Positions 34,548 to 43,501 are shown, counted from the first letter of the stretch. The stretch is DNA of 64,000 nt from Paenibacillus tengchongensis (GCF_008973665.1 NZ_WACP01000002.1:372001-436000); one strand, 5' to 3'. Translations and numbers: made by a program. Notes: generated by a model not told the origin, from the sequence alone.

Positions 34548-35220
34548 TTCGACCATCCTCCAATTCATATACCTGATCTACAATCTCCATGATCGCCGGA
34601 TCGTGGGTTGTCAGAATAACCGACAAGCCTTGCTGCACCAGATCGCGAAAAATCTTGACAATGGTCAGCCCGGTACGGCTGTCCAGCTCGGCCGTCGGCT
34701 CATCGGCCAGAATCAGCTTCGGCTTGTGGGCGATCGCCCTGGCAATGGCCGTGCGCTGCTGCTCGCCGCCCGAGAGCTCGTAGGGGCGGTGATGCATACG
34801 CGGCGTCAGGCCGACCTGCTCCAGCGCCTCAGCTGCAGCGGCGCGGCGCCCTGCGGCCGGGTAGCCGGCAATCCGGAGCATAAATTCAACATTCTCCAGC
34901 GCGGTCATTAAAGGAATCAGCGCGAATGACTGAAAGACCAGCCCCATTTCGCCGCGGCGGATTTCATCGCGTCTGCGCTCCGGGAGCGCGGCGATGTCCC
35001 GGCCGCCGAAAAGGATGGTTCCTTCCGTCGGCCGGTCAAGCGCGCCCAGCAGGTTGACGAGTGTCGTTTTGCCGGAGCCGGATCTTCCTTTGAAGGCGAT
35101 CAGCCGTCCGGCCGGCAGGGACAGGTTGACATCCTTCAATACAGTTACTGCGCCGGCGCCCTTGCCGAAGGTGCGGGAGATGCCGGCAGCCCGGATAATA
35201 TCCGGGGAAGATATCGTCAC
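34531..35220 (-). CDS. MacB/LolD-type ABC ATPase, first gene of the operon
   Basis: 229 residues: Walker [10 protein letters not shown] (G then R, where GxSGSGKS is usual), signature [10 protein letters not shown], Walker [13 protein letters not shown] and H-loop TTHD. The start is GTG 35220, with AAGGAGG 9 bases upstream; the in-frame TTG 35229 directly abuts the RBS and is unlikely. It should energise the FtsX-type permease. A second ATPase at the end of the same operon lacks neither Walker motif, so the complex may be mixed or condition-dependent. Confidence 0.9.
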   Translation of the reverse strand: MTISSPDIIRAAGISRTFGKGAGAVTVLKDVNLSLPAGRLIAFKGRSGSGKTTLVNLLGALDRPTEGTILFGGRDIAALPERRRDEIRRGEMGLVFQSFALIPLMTALENVEFMLRIAGYPAAGRRAAAAEALEQVGLTPRMHHRPYELSGGEQQRTAIARAIAHKPKLILADEPTAELDSRTGLTIVKIFRDLVQQGLSVILTTHDPAIMEIVDQVYELEDGRIVAVH

Positions 35221-35703
35221 ACAAAGCAACCTCCTTCACTTATGGGGAGTTCTGTGAGTTCCGGGAAGTAAGCCCTTACAATCGGATATCGGAAACGTTC
35301 CCGAAACAGATTAATTCTAAGTTACTACATATCCAGTAAATTACAATGTATTTTGTTGCGTTTTTCATAATTTGCTGTGAGGATAATATCGCAGTGTGGA
35401 AGGAGCTGCCCTGCAAGCTAAGAGATGGCAATTTGCGACGGTTTTTTCGACGTTCAGGAGGTGACCCGACCCGTGTGGCTGTTCCCACTAAACGGACTCA
35501 GGCGCCTTTATTTCTCATTTTTGCATAGATTACCCGGCGTAACGGACTCCAGTGACTTTGTTCAGAAATGATAGCGCATCCAGTTGTCCGTTTAACTAAT
35601 ATAGAGTCATCTCAGTCCGTAAGGTCTGCAAATTCGCTGATTGGGCCGGAATAAGGGCTGTACGGTCCGTACACCAAGCAGGATCATAATATTCAAAAAG
35701 ACC
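35221..35703. repeat. Long gene-free gap with repeated CGGAC/GTCCG elements
   Basis: About 480 bases without a convincing gene. From 35491 on, an 8-base element recurs: AACGGACT at 35491 and 35541, then its reverse form as GTCCGTTT (35586), AGTCCGTA (35614) and GGTCCGTA (35664), mostly 45-50 bases apart. From memory, similar elements occur between genes in Paenibacillus genomes. The promoter of the ABC operon must lie near 35230-35340, but I cannot define it. Confidence 0.55.
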
Positions 35704-35753
35704 AAAAGAGCAGCGGCCCTCCGGTAACCGGAGATCTGCTGCTCTGCTCTTTT
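35704..35753 (-). terminator. Terminator of the FAD/Rieske gene
   Basis: AAAAGAGCAG (35704-35713) and CTGCTCTTTT (35744-35753) form the stem, with an inner CTCCGG/CCGGAG hairpin. Confidence 0.8.
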
Positions 35754-35828
35754 GTCCTGCTATTCCTTCCCGGTAAGCTGTCCTGAAAAGTGAAACACTA
35801 TCCTAAGCAGCCTCTGCATTCGCGGGCC

Positions 35829-37376
35829 TCACGGCTCTACCTTGGTAAGCGGAACGGTCGCCGGACCCTCCAGCACATCCCCGTCAACGGAGAAACGGGA
35901 GCCGTGGCACGGGCAGTCCCAGGAGCGGTCGCCGTCGTTCCATTCGCATTCACAGCCCATATGTGTACAGGTTCTGTCCACCAGGTGCAGCTTGCCTTCG
36001 GGATCGCGGTACGCCCCCAGCCGCTTGCCGTCATGGAAGACCACGGCACCTTCGTCGGGCTGGAGCTCACGCGCTTTTTTCTGCACGATCTCAAGTTTGC
36101 CGCCGACAAGCTCCTTGGCGACATTGGCGTTCTGGACAATGAAGTTCTTGATGCCCGGATTGGCCTTGAAGCGGGACGGATCGTACAGCTCTGTATAAGG
36201 GCTGCCCTTGCGCATAATGCCGTCTGTAATCATCCGCGCCGCCAGCGTGCCGGTGGTCATCCCCCATTTGGCAAAGCCGGTGGCGATGTAAATCTCCTCG
36301 TCTTCCTTGGGCTTGCCGATGTAAGGCACCTTATCCATTGTAATGAGGTCCTGCGTGGCCCAGCGGTACGGAATGGAGCGGATGCCCAGCAGCTCCCCGA
36401 TGAACGATTCCAGCCGCTCATAATGCCCGTAGGTGCAGATGCCCTGGCCGGTCTTGTGATTGTCGCCGCCGGCGATGACCAGCTTCTGGCCCTGCCATTC
36501 CACAGCGCGCAGCGAGCGTGTCGGATTCCCCGCGCTGAGGTACATGCCGCCGGCATAATCGGTCTCCGGCAGAACGGCCAGACAGTAGGAGCGCTCAGCA
36601 TGCAGACGCGAGAAATAAAGGGCGCCGCCGTCGTAGAACGGGAAATGCGATGCCGAAACCGCGTGGCGGCACACGATTTTATGATTGCTTCCCTCAGTAT
36701 ACAGGGTCAGCATGCCGTTCTTATCCACCTGTTCGCCGATCGTGGTGTGCTCATAGATGACGCCGCCCTGGTCCAGAACCTTCTGGAGCAGCGCTTTCAG
36801 ATAATGCAGCGGATGGAACCGGGCCTGGGCCGGCAGCTTGATGGCACCGCTCGTCAAGAGCGGCAGCGGAATATGGTCCAGCCATTCGCCGGGGATCCGC
36901 AGTTTCTCGTAAGCCTCGAATTCTTTCTCCAGCTTCTTCAGGGTCTTGTCGTCTTCCTGGTCGACATAGAGATAAGCGGCTTCGCGTTCCAGGCCGCAGT
37001 CGATGCTGAGATCGGAGATGGTGGCCAGCATCCACTCCAGTGCTTCCTGGTTAGACTGGTAGTACATCCGGGCTTGCTCTTCCCCGAAATTCTTGACCAG
37101 ATCCTGATAGATCATCCCGTGCTGGGCCGTAATCTTGGCGGTTGTAAAGCCGGTGGTGCCCGCAAGCAATTCGCCGGCTTCCAGCAGAGTGACCTTATAA
37201 CCGGCCTTGGTCAGCAGATAAGCGGTGGTAATTCCGGTTATGCCTCCGCCTACGATGGCGACCTCTGTCTCATGATCCTCGGCCAGCCTCGGAAAGGACG
37301 GAAGCTCGGTGCTGTCTCTCCATAGCGACTGGGGAAATTGCGGAAGCTCCTGGGGCGGCCTGCTCGATGTACTCAT
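35829..37376 (-). CDS. FAD-dependent oxidoreductase with C-terminal Rieske domain
   Basis: 515 residues. A DAO-type FAD domain begins with VAIVGGGITGITTAYLL (near residue 43) and continues with a long substrate domain. The last 100 residues form a Rieske [2Fe-2S] domain with CTHMGCE and CPCHGSRF, which supply the two Cys and two His ligands. The architecture equals B. subtilis YhfW, whose substrate is not known; a glycine- or proline-like amine is plausible. ATG 37376 has GGAGGG 7 bases upstream. It is a single gene, divergent from the ger operon. Confidence 0.9.
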   Translation of the reverse strand: MSTSSRPPQELPQFPQSLWRDSTELPSFPRLAEDHETEVAIVGGGITGITTAYLLTKAGYKVTLLEAGELLAGTTGFTTAKITAQHGMIYQDLVKNFGEEQARMYYQSNQEALEWMLATISDLSIDCGLEREAAYLYVDQEDDKTLKKLEKEFEAYEKLRIPGEWLDHIPLPLLTSGAIKLPAQARFHPLHYLKALLQKVLDQGGVIYEHTTIGEQVDKNGMLTLYTEGSNHKIVCRHAVSASHFPFYDGGALYFSRLHAERSYCLAVLPETDYAGGMYLSAGNPTRSLRAVEWQGQKLVIAGGDNHKTGQGICTYGHYERLESFIGELLGIRSIPYRWATQDLITMDKVPYIGKPKEDEEIYIATGFAKWGMTTGTLAARMITDGIMRKGSPYTELYDPSRFKANPGIKNFIVQNANVAKELVGGKLEIVQKKARELQPDEGAVVFHDGKRLGAYRDPEGKLHLVDRTCTHMGCECEWNDGDRSWDCPCHGSRFSVDGDVLEGPATVPLTKVEP

Positions 37377-37450
37377 TAGCGATCCCTCCATCTAAATTTA
37401 ATCCATCATTACTGCATCCATCTCATTTATTACCACCCCTCCTGAAAAAG

Positions 37451-37519
37451 AAACCCGGACCGCCGGATGTGCATGAATTAGGGTGAACAATGCCAAAATA
37501 AGGACAGCATTCCGGGTTT
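37451..37519 (+). promoter_or_regulatory. Possible sigma-G promoter bracketed by an inverted repeat, upstream of the ger operon
   Basis: GCATG (37471-37475) and CAAAATA (37494-37500), 18 bases apart, resemble the forespore sigma-G pattern with one mismatch in the -10. AAACCCGGA (37451-37459) and TCCGGGTTT (37511-37519) form a perfect 9-bp inverted repeat around it. Confidence 0.4.
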
Positions 37520-37544
37520 GACCGGTCTGAAGGAGGACTGAACG

Positions 37545-38909
37545 ATGGTAGAACAACGGCATAAGCCCGGCGTTTCTCCGGAGTGGATCCAGGAGCAATT
37601 GAGCGGATTCGCTGATCTGGAGCACCGGAAGCTGCAGGCTTCCTCGGATGAGGCAGAGCTGCTGTACATTAAAAGCGTTACGGACGGGCAAAGCATCAGC
37701 CAGGCGGTAATTGCGCCTTTCTACGAGATGGACAGCGGCGAAGCCTACGGCGCTTATCTTGGGGGGTTACCCGGCAGCCATACGGAGGTGGACGGAAAGC
37801 AGGCACTGGAGCTTATGCTGGGCGGCAGCGCCTGTATCCGCAGCGGAAGCCGGATCTTTATCTGCGAGCTGCCCAAAGCGGAGGCAGGCGCTGTCCGGGA
37901 GACCGTGACCGAAAGTGTGTCGCAGGGGCCCTCGGATGCGCTGGGCGAGGATCTGACGGTGAACCTGAACCTGATCCGGCGGCGCTACCAATCCGCGCAG
38001 CTTAAGCTGGAAATGACCGTGATCGGCAACATTTCCCGGACCAAAACAGCCATCCTGTATGACGAAAGCCGGGTCGACCACCGGGTATTGGCTGAACTGA
38101 AGGAAAGGCTGGACACGCTGCAGATTGATGTTCTGCAGGCTGCCGGGGAACTGGACAAATATATATCCGGTGATAAAGTGCGGATCTTCCCCAAAACCAT
38201 TGTGACCGAGAGACCGGACAGGGTGGTCTTCAACCTGGCGGAGGGCAAGGTGGCCGTCATGCTGGACACGGCGGGCTATGCCATCATTCTTCCGGCGATC
38301 TTCAATGATTTCTTTACCGCGATGGACGACAAGATCCATTTGCCCGTCGTTGGCCGCTTCTTGAAGCTGCTGCGTATCCTCGGCGTTGTCCTGACGCTAT
38401 GGCTGCCCGCCCTTTATGTTGCCTTTACTTCTTATAATCCGGAGATTGTCCGGGTGCAGATTGCACTTCTGATTGCCGGCAGCCGGGCAACCGTACCCTA
38501 TCCCTCGTTCGTAGAGGTGCTGATTATGCTGCTGATGATGGAATTCCTGACCGAAGCCAGCCTGCGGCTGCCCCGGGCCATCGGTCCTACGGCCACTACG
38601 GTCGGCGGTCTGATTCTCGGCCAGGCGGCGACGGCGGCGGGCCTGGTCGGCAATATAATGATTATCCTGGTTTCGGTCGTCGCGATTTCGAACTTCATGA
38701 TTCCGCTTAATATGATGAGCTTCTCTATCCGTGTGCTCAAATATTTCTTTATTCTGGCTGCCATAGCTACCGGTCTTGTCGGCGTTGTCTGCTGCCTTGT
38801 CGGCTTTACAGCGTACCTCTGCAGCCAGAGGAGCTTCGGCCAGCCCTATTTCAAGTTGTTTGCCCTGGAGTCTGCGGGGAGCGGGAAGAAGGGAAGCGGG
38901 GAGAAATGA
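37545..38909 (+). CDS. Spore germination receptor subunit A (GerAA/GerKA family)
   Basis: 454 residues. A soluble N-terminal domain (to about 230) is followed by a membrane part with four or five helices, including the conserved segments SRATVPYPSFVEVLIMLLMMEFLTEA (in part) and GPTATTVGGLILGQAA. With the B and C subunits it forms a receptor in the inner spore membrane that triggers germination on a nutrient. AAGGAGG lies 8 bases before ATG 37545. The stop overlaps the next start (ATGA). It is shorter at the N-terminus than many GerA proteins, and its nutrient cannot be predicted. Confidence 0.93.
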   Translation: MVEQRHKPGVSPEWIQEQLSGFADLEHRKLQASSDEAELLYIKSVTDGQSISQAVIAPFYEMDSGEAYGAYLGGLPGSHTEVDGKQALELMLGGSACIRSGSRIFICELPKAEAGAVRETVTESVSQGPSDALGEDLTVNLNLIRRRYQSAQLKLEMTVIGNISRTKTAILYDESRVDHRVLAELKERLDTLQIDVLQAAGELDKYISGDKVRIFPKTIVTERPDRVVFNLAEGKVAVMLDTAGYAIILPAIFNDFFTAMDDKIHLPVVGRFLKLLRILGVVLTLWLPALYVAFTSYNPEIVRVQIALLIAGSRATVPYPSFVEVLIMLLMMEFLTEASLRLPRAIGPTATTVGGLILGQAATAAGLVGNIMIILVSVVAISNFMIPLNMMSFSIRVLKYFFILAAIATGLVGVVCCLVGFTAYLCSQRSFGQPYFKLFALESAGSGKKGSGEK

Positions 38910-40012
38910 CGAAGAACCGGTATTATTTCTGGCTGATTCTGATGAACAGCCTGATTAATATTGTCAATTTCGTACCCAGGGAACTGATTGACGGCCGCTT
39001 TACGGGGGCCCAGGCCTCTATCCCGCTGGCCGTGGCTGCAGGGACCCTGCTGACGCTGTTGTTCACTGCCGTGATCCGTAAGTTCCCCGGCATGGGCGTA
39101 CCGGAGATATTCACAGCGACCCTGCCCAAATTTACGGTCCCGCCGCTGCTCATGGTCTTCGGATTGCTATGGTGTATTGCCGGACTGATCACACTGCTTT
39201 CTTTCGTCGATATCACTCTGCGTTTTATCAGTCCGGATACCGGTCCTTTGCTTGTGCTGATCAGCTTTCTGGCCGTGGTTTGCTTCAGTGTACGGATAGA
39301 CTCGCATTCGCTGCTTTACACGCTGGAGATGATGCTGGGGATCAGCCTGCCGCTCATCGTGTACGCTACAATAAAAGCGGTAATGACACCAAGCTTCTGC
39401 TGGGACTCAGTACTGCAGACTTTTACGTACTCGCTGCATGCCCCCAATTGGCACAGCTTTCTTGCTTCAACGTTCTCGTTCAGTGGCTATATCAATCTGG
39501 CAATCTTTAACCGGGTGTTCCAGCAGCTGAAGCTGAAGCCGTTTCACTTCGTCCTGGTGGCGCTGCAAGGCCTGGTTGTCCTGCTGCTGTCCTTATTTGT
39601 ACCTATCGGCTTCTTTGGTACGGCAGCGGTGGAGAAGCACATCTACACCTGGTTTTCCACAGCCGACAGCATCCGCATCGAGACCTTTATTATTGAACGG
39701 ATGCTGTTTATTTTTTATATGGCCTATTTGACATTGTCGCTGGTCAGCATCATCATTCACTGGCATGTGGGGAAGGAACTGCTGCTCTCCCTGTTTCCCG
39801 CCCCTAAACGCAAAGCTGCCAAAGCCCGGAAGTGGCAGGAGGCTTCCATTCTGGCCGGATTCTGTGCGGCTGCAGTGATCCTGATGCGTCTGGACCAGTA
39901 CGAGCTCAACACCTTCGGCGTTATATTCCTGGACGTCCGCTGGTATGGCGAAATTGCGCTGCTGCTGCTCCTGCTGTACTGCTATGCGGTTACAAGGAGA
40001 CGGAGCCTATGA
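38906..40012 (+). CDS. Spore germination receptor subunit B (GerAB/GerKB, permease-like)
   Basis: 368 residues with ten membrane helices, of the spore germination branch of the amino acid permease superfamily. Typical are the opening FWLILMNSLINIVNFVPREL and the TLPKFTVPPLL region. The B subunit is thought to bind the germinant. It overlaps both neighbours by four bases (ATGA), giving the standard A-B-C order in one transcript. Confidence 0.92.
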   Translation: MTKNRYYFWLILMNSLINIVNFVPRELIDGRFTGAQASIPLAVAAGTLLTLLFTAVIRKFPGMGVPEIFTATLPKFTVPPLLMVFGLLWCIAGLITLLSFVDITLRFISPDTGPLLVLISFLAVVCFSVRIDSHSLLYTLEMMLGISLPLIVYATIKAVMTPSFCWDSVLQTFTYSLHAPNWHSFLASTFSFSGYINLAIFNRVFQQLKLKPFHFVLVALQGLVVLLLSLFVPIGFFGTAAVEKHIYTWFSTADSIRIETFIIERMLFIFYMAYLTLSLVSIIIHWHVGKELLLSLFPAPKRKAAKARKWQEASILAGFCAAAVILMRLDQYELNTFGVIFLDVRWYGEIALLLLLLYCYAVTRRRSL

Positions 40013-41100
40013 GAAGAGCGCTGTGCGGAATAATAGCTCTGCTGCTGTTATGTACCGGCTGTGAATACAAGGATATTGACCGGCGCATCTTTGTGGTGGC
40101 CATCGGCATAGACAAAGGGCAAGAGGCGGGGGATTTCAAGGTCAGCCTGAAGCTGGCGCTCCCCCAGGGGGATGTGTCCAAGAACGAAGAGAAAATGCAG
40201 ATTCTGACGGAGGAGTCCACCAGCATCTCCGAGGCGCTGCGCCGGATGAAATCCCGGGTGGAAAAGGAACTGGACTATGTTCACTGCAAATCGATTGTGC
40301 TAGGGGACGGACTGGCGGCGGAAGGCGTCGGCCATGTACTCGACTGGGCGGTCCGCCGCCGGGATATGCAGCTGATTTTAAACTTTAGCATCGGCCGTCC
40401 GAATGCGCTTGAGGTGCTGCAGGTCAAACCGCCGTCCGAGCGGATTCCCTCCAATTCGCTGATTATGGCCATGAGCGGACAAGGAACGGAGTCGCCTTTT
40501 ATCACCAGCGTTTATACCTATGAATTGATGAGGAAGCTATACGAGAAGGGGATAGACCCCATACTTCCGATTATAGAAGCCCAGGGCAAAGAGGAGTTCC
40601 TGATCGACAAAATTGCGCTGCTCGACAAAAACAAAACAAGGCTGGTGCTTACTGCGGATGAAACGAGGCTGTTTAATTTGCTGACGCGGCCGAATCTGCG
40701 GACCAATTTCCCGGCTTATGTACAGGGAGGGATGTACCAGTATTACACGGAGAGCAGCAAATCCAGTTACAAAATCGAAATTCAGGAGGGGGAGCCTCTG
40801 ATCCGTTATACCATCCGGATCAAAGGGATCATTGAAGAGAACAGCGCCCAGACGGAAGCGGACCAGAAACTCCTTGATGAAATCTCCGCCTCGGGTGCCG
40901 AAGAGCTGCGGACTGACGTAGAAGCTATGCTGAGCAAAGTGCAGAAATCCGGGCTCGACCCTTTTGGCTGGGGTCTGCATTATGGGGCCCGCCACTGGAA
41001 CAACGAAACGGAAATGGAGATATGGGAGCGGCTGTTTCCTCATATCCGCTTTGAGGTGGATGCCAAGGTCGCGGTGAAGTACTCCGGTATGATCAAGTAA
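40009..41100 (+). CDS. Spore germination receptor subunit C (Ger(x)C lipoprotein)
   Basis: 363 residues from ATG 40009, which overlaps the B-subunit stop and has AAGGAG upstream; longer in-frame starts run through the B gene and are rejected. A lipoprotein signal ends in LLLLCTGC (Cys18). The residue at -3 is Cys where Leu is usual. The body has the family features DRRIFVVAIGIDKG, the central PIIEAQGKEEF and the C-terminal WERLFPHIRFEVDAKVAV. It is the membrane-anchored third part of the germinant receptor. Confidence 0.92.
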   Translation: MRRALCGIIALLLLCTGCEYKDIDRRIFVVAIGIDKGQEAGDFKVSLKLALPQGDVSKNEEKMQILTEESTSISEALRRMKSRVEKELDYVHCKSIVLGDGLAAEGVGHVLDWAVRRRDMQLILNFSIGRPNALEVLQVKPPSERIPSNSLIMAMSGQGTESPFITSVYTYELMRKLYEKGIDPILPIIEAQGKEEFLIDKIALLDKNKTRLVLTADETRLFNLLTRPNLRTNFPAYVQGGMYQYYTESSKSSYKIEIQEGEPLIRYTIRIKGIIEENSAQTEADQKLLDEISASGAEELRTDVEAMLSKVQKSGLDPFGWGLHYGARHWNNETEMEIWERLFPHIRFEVDAKVAVKYSGMIK

Positions 41101-41109
41101 GTCCGCACA

Positions 41110-41138
41110 TTGACGGAGCAACCATTAAGATTTATACT
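41110..41138 (+). promoter_or_regulatory. Sigma-A promoter of the Fur/PerR-like gene
   Basis: TTGACG (41110-41115) and TATACT (41133-41138) are separated by exactly 17 bases. The predicted start near 41145 leaves a very short leader. Confidence 0.75.
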
Positions 41139-41158
41139 TGATCTAAAAATAAGTTAGG

Positions 41159-41563
41159 ATGATGTTGATGAAAAGTCTGAATTTGACCTCCCAGCGTCAA
41201 GCCGTTTATGATATCGTCCGCAATTCGCATGACCATCCCACCGCGGCAGAGGTAATGAACCGGCTGATGGAGCAGGGGCATAACCTGGCCTACGGTACCG
41301 TATATAATTCGCTCCGTTATCTCGCCGACAAACAGCTGATCCGGGAGTTGAAGCTCGGGGAAGCCGCGAGCCGTTACGATGCCCGGCTCGACGACCACCA
41401 GCATATTATCTGTGAGGTATGCGGAGCGGTTGACGAAGTGATGACGCATGTGCCGCCGGAATGGATGAAGGGCGTTGCGGAAGAGACCGGCTATGCGATC
41501 TCCCATGCCCACGTTGTATTTGGAGGCGTCTGCCCTTCCTGCAGGAGCAAGGCCGCTAATTAA
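41159..41563 (+). CDS. Fur-family repressor, PerR-like
   Basis: 134 residues. A winged helix (SQRQAVYDIV to RYLADKQLIREL) precedes the metal domain. Structural zinc Cys are C85/C88 and C125/C128. The regulatory site is H26, D74, H80 and H82, with the same spacing as PerR H37, D85, H91 and H93. The fifth ligand position (PerR D104) is E93 here, next to D92. In PerR that Asp matters for peroxide sensing, and Glu is Fur-like. The start is ATG 41159, or ATG 41168 in the same frame. It has its own promoter and terminator. I saw no clear PerR or Fur box in front of it. Confidence 0.85.
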   Translation: MMLMKSLNLTSQRQAVYDIVRNSHDHPTAAEVMNRLMEQGHNLAYGTVYNSLRYLADKQLIRELKLGEAASRYDARLDDHQHIICEVCGAVDEVMTHVPPEWMKGVAEETGYAISHAHVVFGGVCPSCRSKAAN

Positions 41564-41621
41564 GCGGCAATCTTGACAAGGAACCCGGCCTGGAGCATGA
41601 ATTAGCAGATTGTTTTTGCAG

Positions 41622-41647
41622 GACCGTTCGGGGTGAACGGTCTTTTT
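41622..41647 (+). terminator. Terminator of the Fur/PerR-like gene
   Basis: GACCGTTC and GAACGGTC form a perfect 8-bp stem with a 5-base loop, followed by five T. Confidence 0.88.
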
Positions 41648-41769
41648 GTGCTGTACTCAGAGGCCGTCGGCCCCGGAGCGTACCCTTGCTTTATTGCAAT
41701 ACCCAAGCTTCCCTTTCCCTGCGGGTTCCCGTTATACTGATAGACAAAACATATCAGGGAGGCAGAATT

Positions 41770-42582
41770 ATGGCAGAGCAGCTAAAGGGAGTGACCGTCG
41801 CCCTGGCCGGGCCGCGCAAGGCGGGGGAAATGGCCAAACTGGTGGAGAACATGGGCGGAACGGCGCTGCACCGTCCGGCGCAGGGCACGGTGTTCCTGGA
41901 CGATGAAGCCCTCCGGGAAGGACTGGTCAACTGGACGGAGCATCCTCCCGGTCTGGCGATTCTCACAACGGGGATGGGGCTGGATGCGCTGTTCGGGATG
42001 GCTGAACAGATGGGGCTGAGCGAACGCTTTCTGGAAGTGCTCGCGGGCGCGCCGATAGCCGCCAGGGGATATAAGACGGTAAATGCTCTCAAGAAGAGGG
42101 GACTAACCCCGGTGGTGAGGGATGATGACGGAAGTACAACCGGCCTGCTCCGCGGCCTGGCGGACTGGGATTTGCGCGGCAAGGAAGTCATCCTGCAGCT
42201 GCACGGGGAATCGGCGCCGCGGATTGTGGCTTGGCTCGAGGAATCCGGGGCAACAGTCCGCGAGATTCAGCCTTACCGGCATACGCCGCCTGAGCCGGGA
42301 GCCTTGGCGACCCTGCTGCTAGAGATTCTGGCAGGGGAAGTGGACGCCGTAGCCTTCACAAGCGCCCCGCAGTTCCGGTTCCTGGCCGGGTATGCGCGTG
42401 AACAGGGCCGCCTGCCGGAGCTGATCGCCGCCTTTGAAGGCAAGGTGCTGGCTGTGTCGGTTGGCAGAATCACCTCCGAATCGCTTAAAGAGGAGGGCAT
42501 CACGCGGATTGTTGCCCCTGAACATGAACGAATGGGCAGCATGTTCGTCGAGCTGGGCCGTTATCTCGCTGCCCGCCGCTGA
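41770..42582 (+). CDS. Uroporphyrinogen-III synthase-like (HEM4-domain) protein
   Basis: 270 residues. The pattern of HEM4 proteins is seen: an opening VTVALAGPRKAGEMAKLVENMGG, a middle LRGKEVILQLHGES, then YRHTPPEP, AVAFTSAPQFRFL and VSVGRITSESLKEEGI. HemD closes the linear tetrapyrrole to uroporphyrinogen III. No other heme gene is near, and the LQLHGESAP and YRHTPPEP forms are those of stand-alone paralogues such as B. subtilis YjjA, so the real substrate is open. ATG 41770 has AGGGAGG 7 bases upstream. Confidence 0.8.
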   Translation: MAEQLKGVTVALAGPRKAGEMAKLVENMGGTALHRPAQGTVFLDDEALREGLVNWTEHPPGLAILTTGMGLDALFGMAEQMGLSERFLEVLAGAPIAARGYKTVNALKKRGLTPVVRDDDGSTTGLLRGLADWDLRGKEVILQLHGESAPRIVAWLEESGATVREIQPYRHTPPEPGALATLLLEILAGEVDAVAFTSAPQFRFLAGYAREQGRLPELIAAFEGKVLAVSVGRITSESLKEEGITRIVAPEHERMGSMFVELGRYLAARR

Positions 42583-42600
42583 TCATACTAAGCTGCCGAT

Positions 42601-42634
42601 ATCCCGTCCCCTGAAGCGGACGGGATTCCTTTTG
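42601..42634 (+). terminator. Terminator of the HEM4-domain gene
   Basis: ATCCCGTCC (42601-42609) and GGACGGGAT (42618-42626) form a perfect 9-bp stem, followed by TCCTTTT. Confidence 0.88.
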
Positions 42635-42793
42635 TCCGAACACGGGCTGTGAAGTAAGAAGTTCTGCCATGACCGGCGGCGGCATCCGGCCATAAGCCGG
42701 AAATCTCCGCCAGTCATGGACATTAGCGTAAGTTTTTCTTAGAATAGTAGCAACATGCGGCAATTGATGTGACAGATACAAGGAGGGAAATCC

Positions 42794-43426
42794 ATGGATA
42801 AGAGAAAATGCCTGCTGCTGGGCGATTACACCCATCCCCGCTTTCATCCGCTGCAGGGCGTCGATCTGCAAATCGGCGAGATTCTTGGCGAACTGCTGAC
42901 CGTACAATGCTCGGAGAATAAGAAGCTGCTGCTCAGCGAGCATTTGTCCGGCTATGATTTATGCATTGCCTACAATGAATTATGGAATGAGACGGTCTCC
43001 CCGCAGCAGACGGCCGGCCTGCTCAGCTATGTAAGCGGCGGCGGGGGACTGATCGTGCTGCACAACGGCATCTCGCTGGCGAAGCGCTATGAGCTTGCCC
43101 AATTGATCGGCGGCAAATTTACCGGGCATCCGCCCTATACGCCACTAAAATTTAACGTTCTGGAGCATGATATTACGGAGGGCCTGGCAGATTTTGAGCT
43201 GGACGAGGAACCTTACCGGTTCGAATTTGACCCGTTTACTGAGAAAACCGTGCTGCTTGAATACGAGTCGGAAGAGGGACGTCTTCCTGCCGCCTGGTGC
43301 CACAGTTACGGCCAGGGCCGGGTCGTCTATCTAATGCCGGGACATCATGAGCCTTCTTTCCGCCATCCGGCGGTACGGCAGCTGATCCTGCAGGCCGCTA
43401 CATGGGCGGCACGGATTCCGCGGTAA
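42794..43426 (+). CDS. ThuA-domain protein
   Basis: 210 residues with a flavodoxin/glutamine-amidotransferase-like fold. Family features are CLLLGDYTHPRFHP at the start, GGGGLIVLHNGIS in the middle, GGKFTGHPPYTPLKF, and GRVVYLMPGHHEPSF near the end. ThuA proteins are linked to disaccharide (trehalose) use and 3-keto-sugar metabolism, but the reaction is not settled. The RBS is GGAGGG, 8 bases before ATG 42794. It stands alone. The two Gfo/Idh/MocA enzymes, frequent partners of ThuA, are far upstream. Confidence 0.8.
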   Translation: MDKRKCLLLGDYTHPRFHPLQGVDLQIGEILGELLTVQCSENKKLLLSEHLSGYDLCIAYNELWNETVSPQQTAGLLSYVSGGGGLIVLHNGISLAKRYELAQLIGGKFTGHPPYTPLKFNVLEHDITEGLADFELDEEPYRFEFDPFTEKTVLLEYESEEGRLPAAWCHSYGQGRVVYLMPGHHEPSFRHPAVRQLILQAATWAARIPR

Positions 43427-43501
43427 TCCGGTTCTTTTGAGAAATGCCGCCGTAAGGGGTATACTCTAACCATAACCGGAGTCACAAGGGAGGATTGAGC
43501 C

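Noticed and set aside
35346..35528. 60-residue open frame in the gap before the ABC operon
   Set aside because: It overlaps the repeat elements, has no RBS, and has an unlikely composition.
35790..37325. 511-residue open frame on the plus strand
   Set aside because: Antisense to the FAD/Rieske gene, whose cofactor motifs are clear. The antisense product has no recognisable domain.
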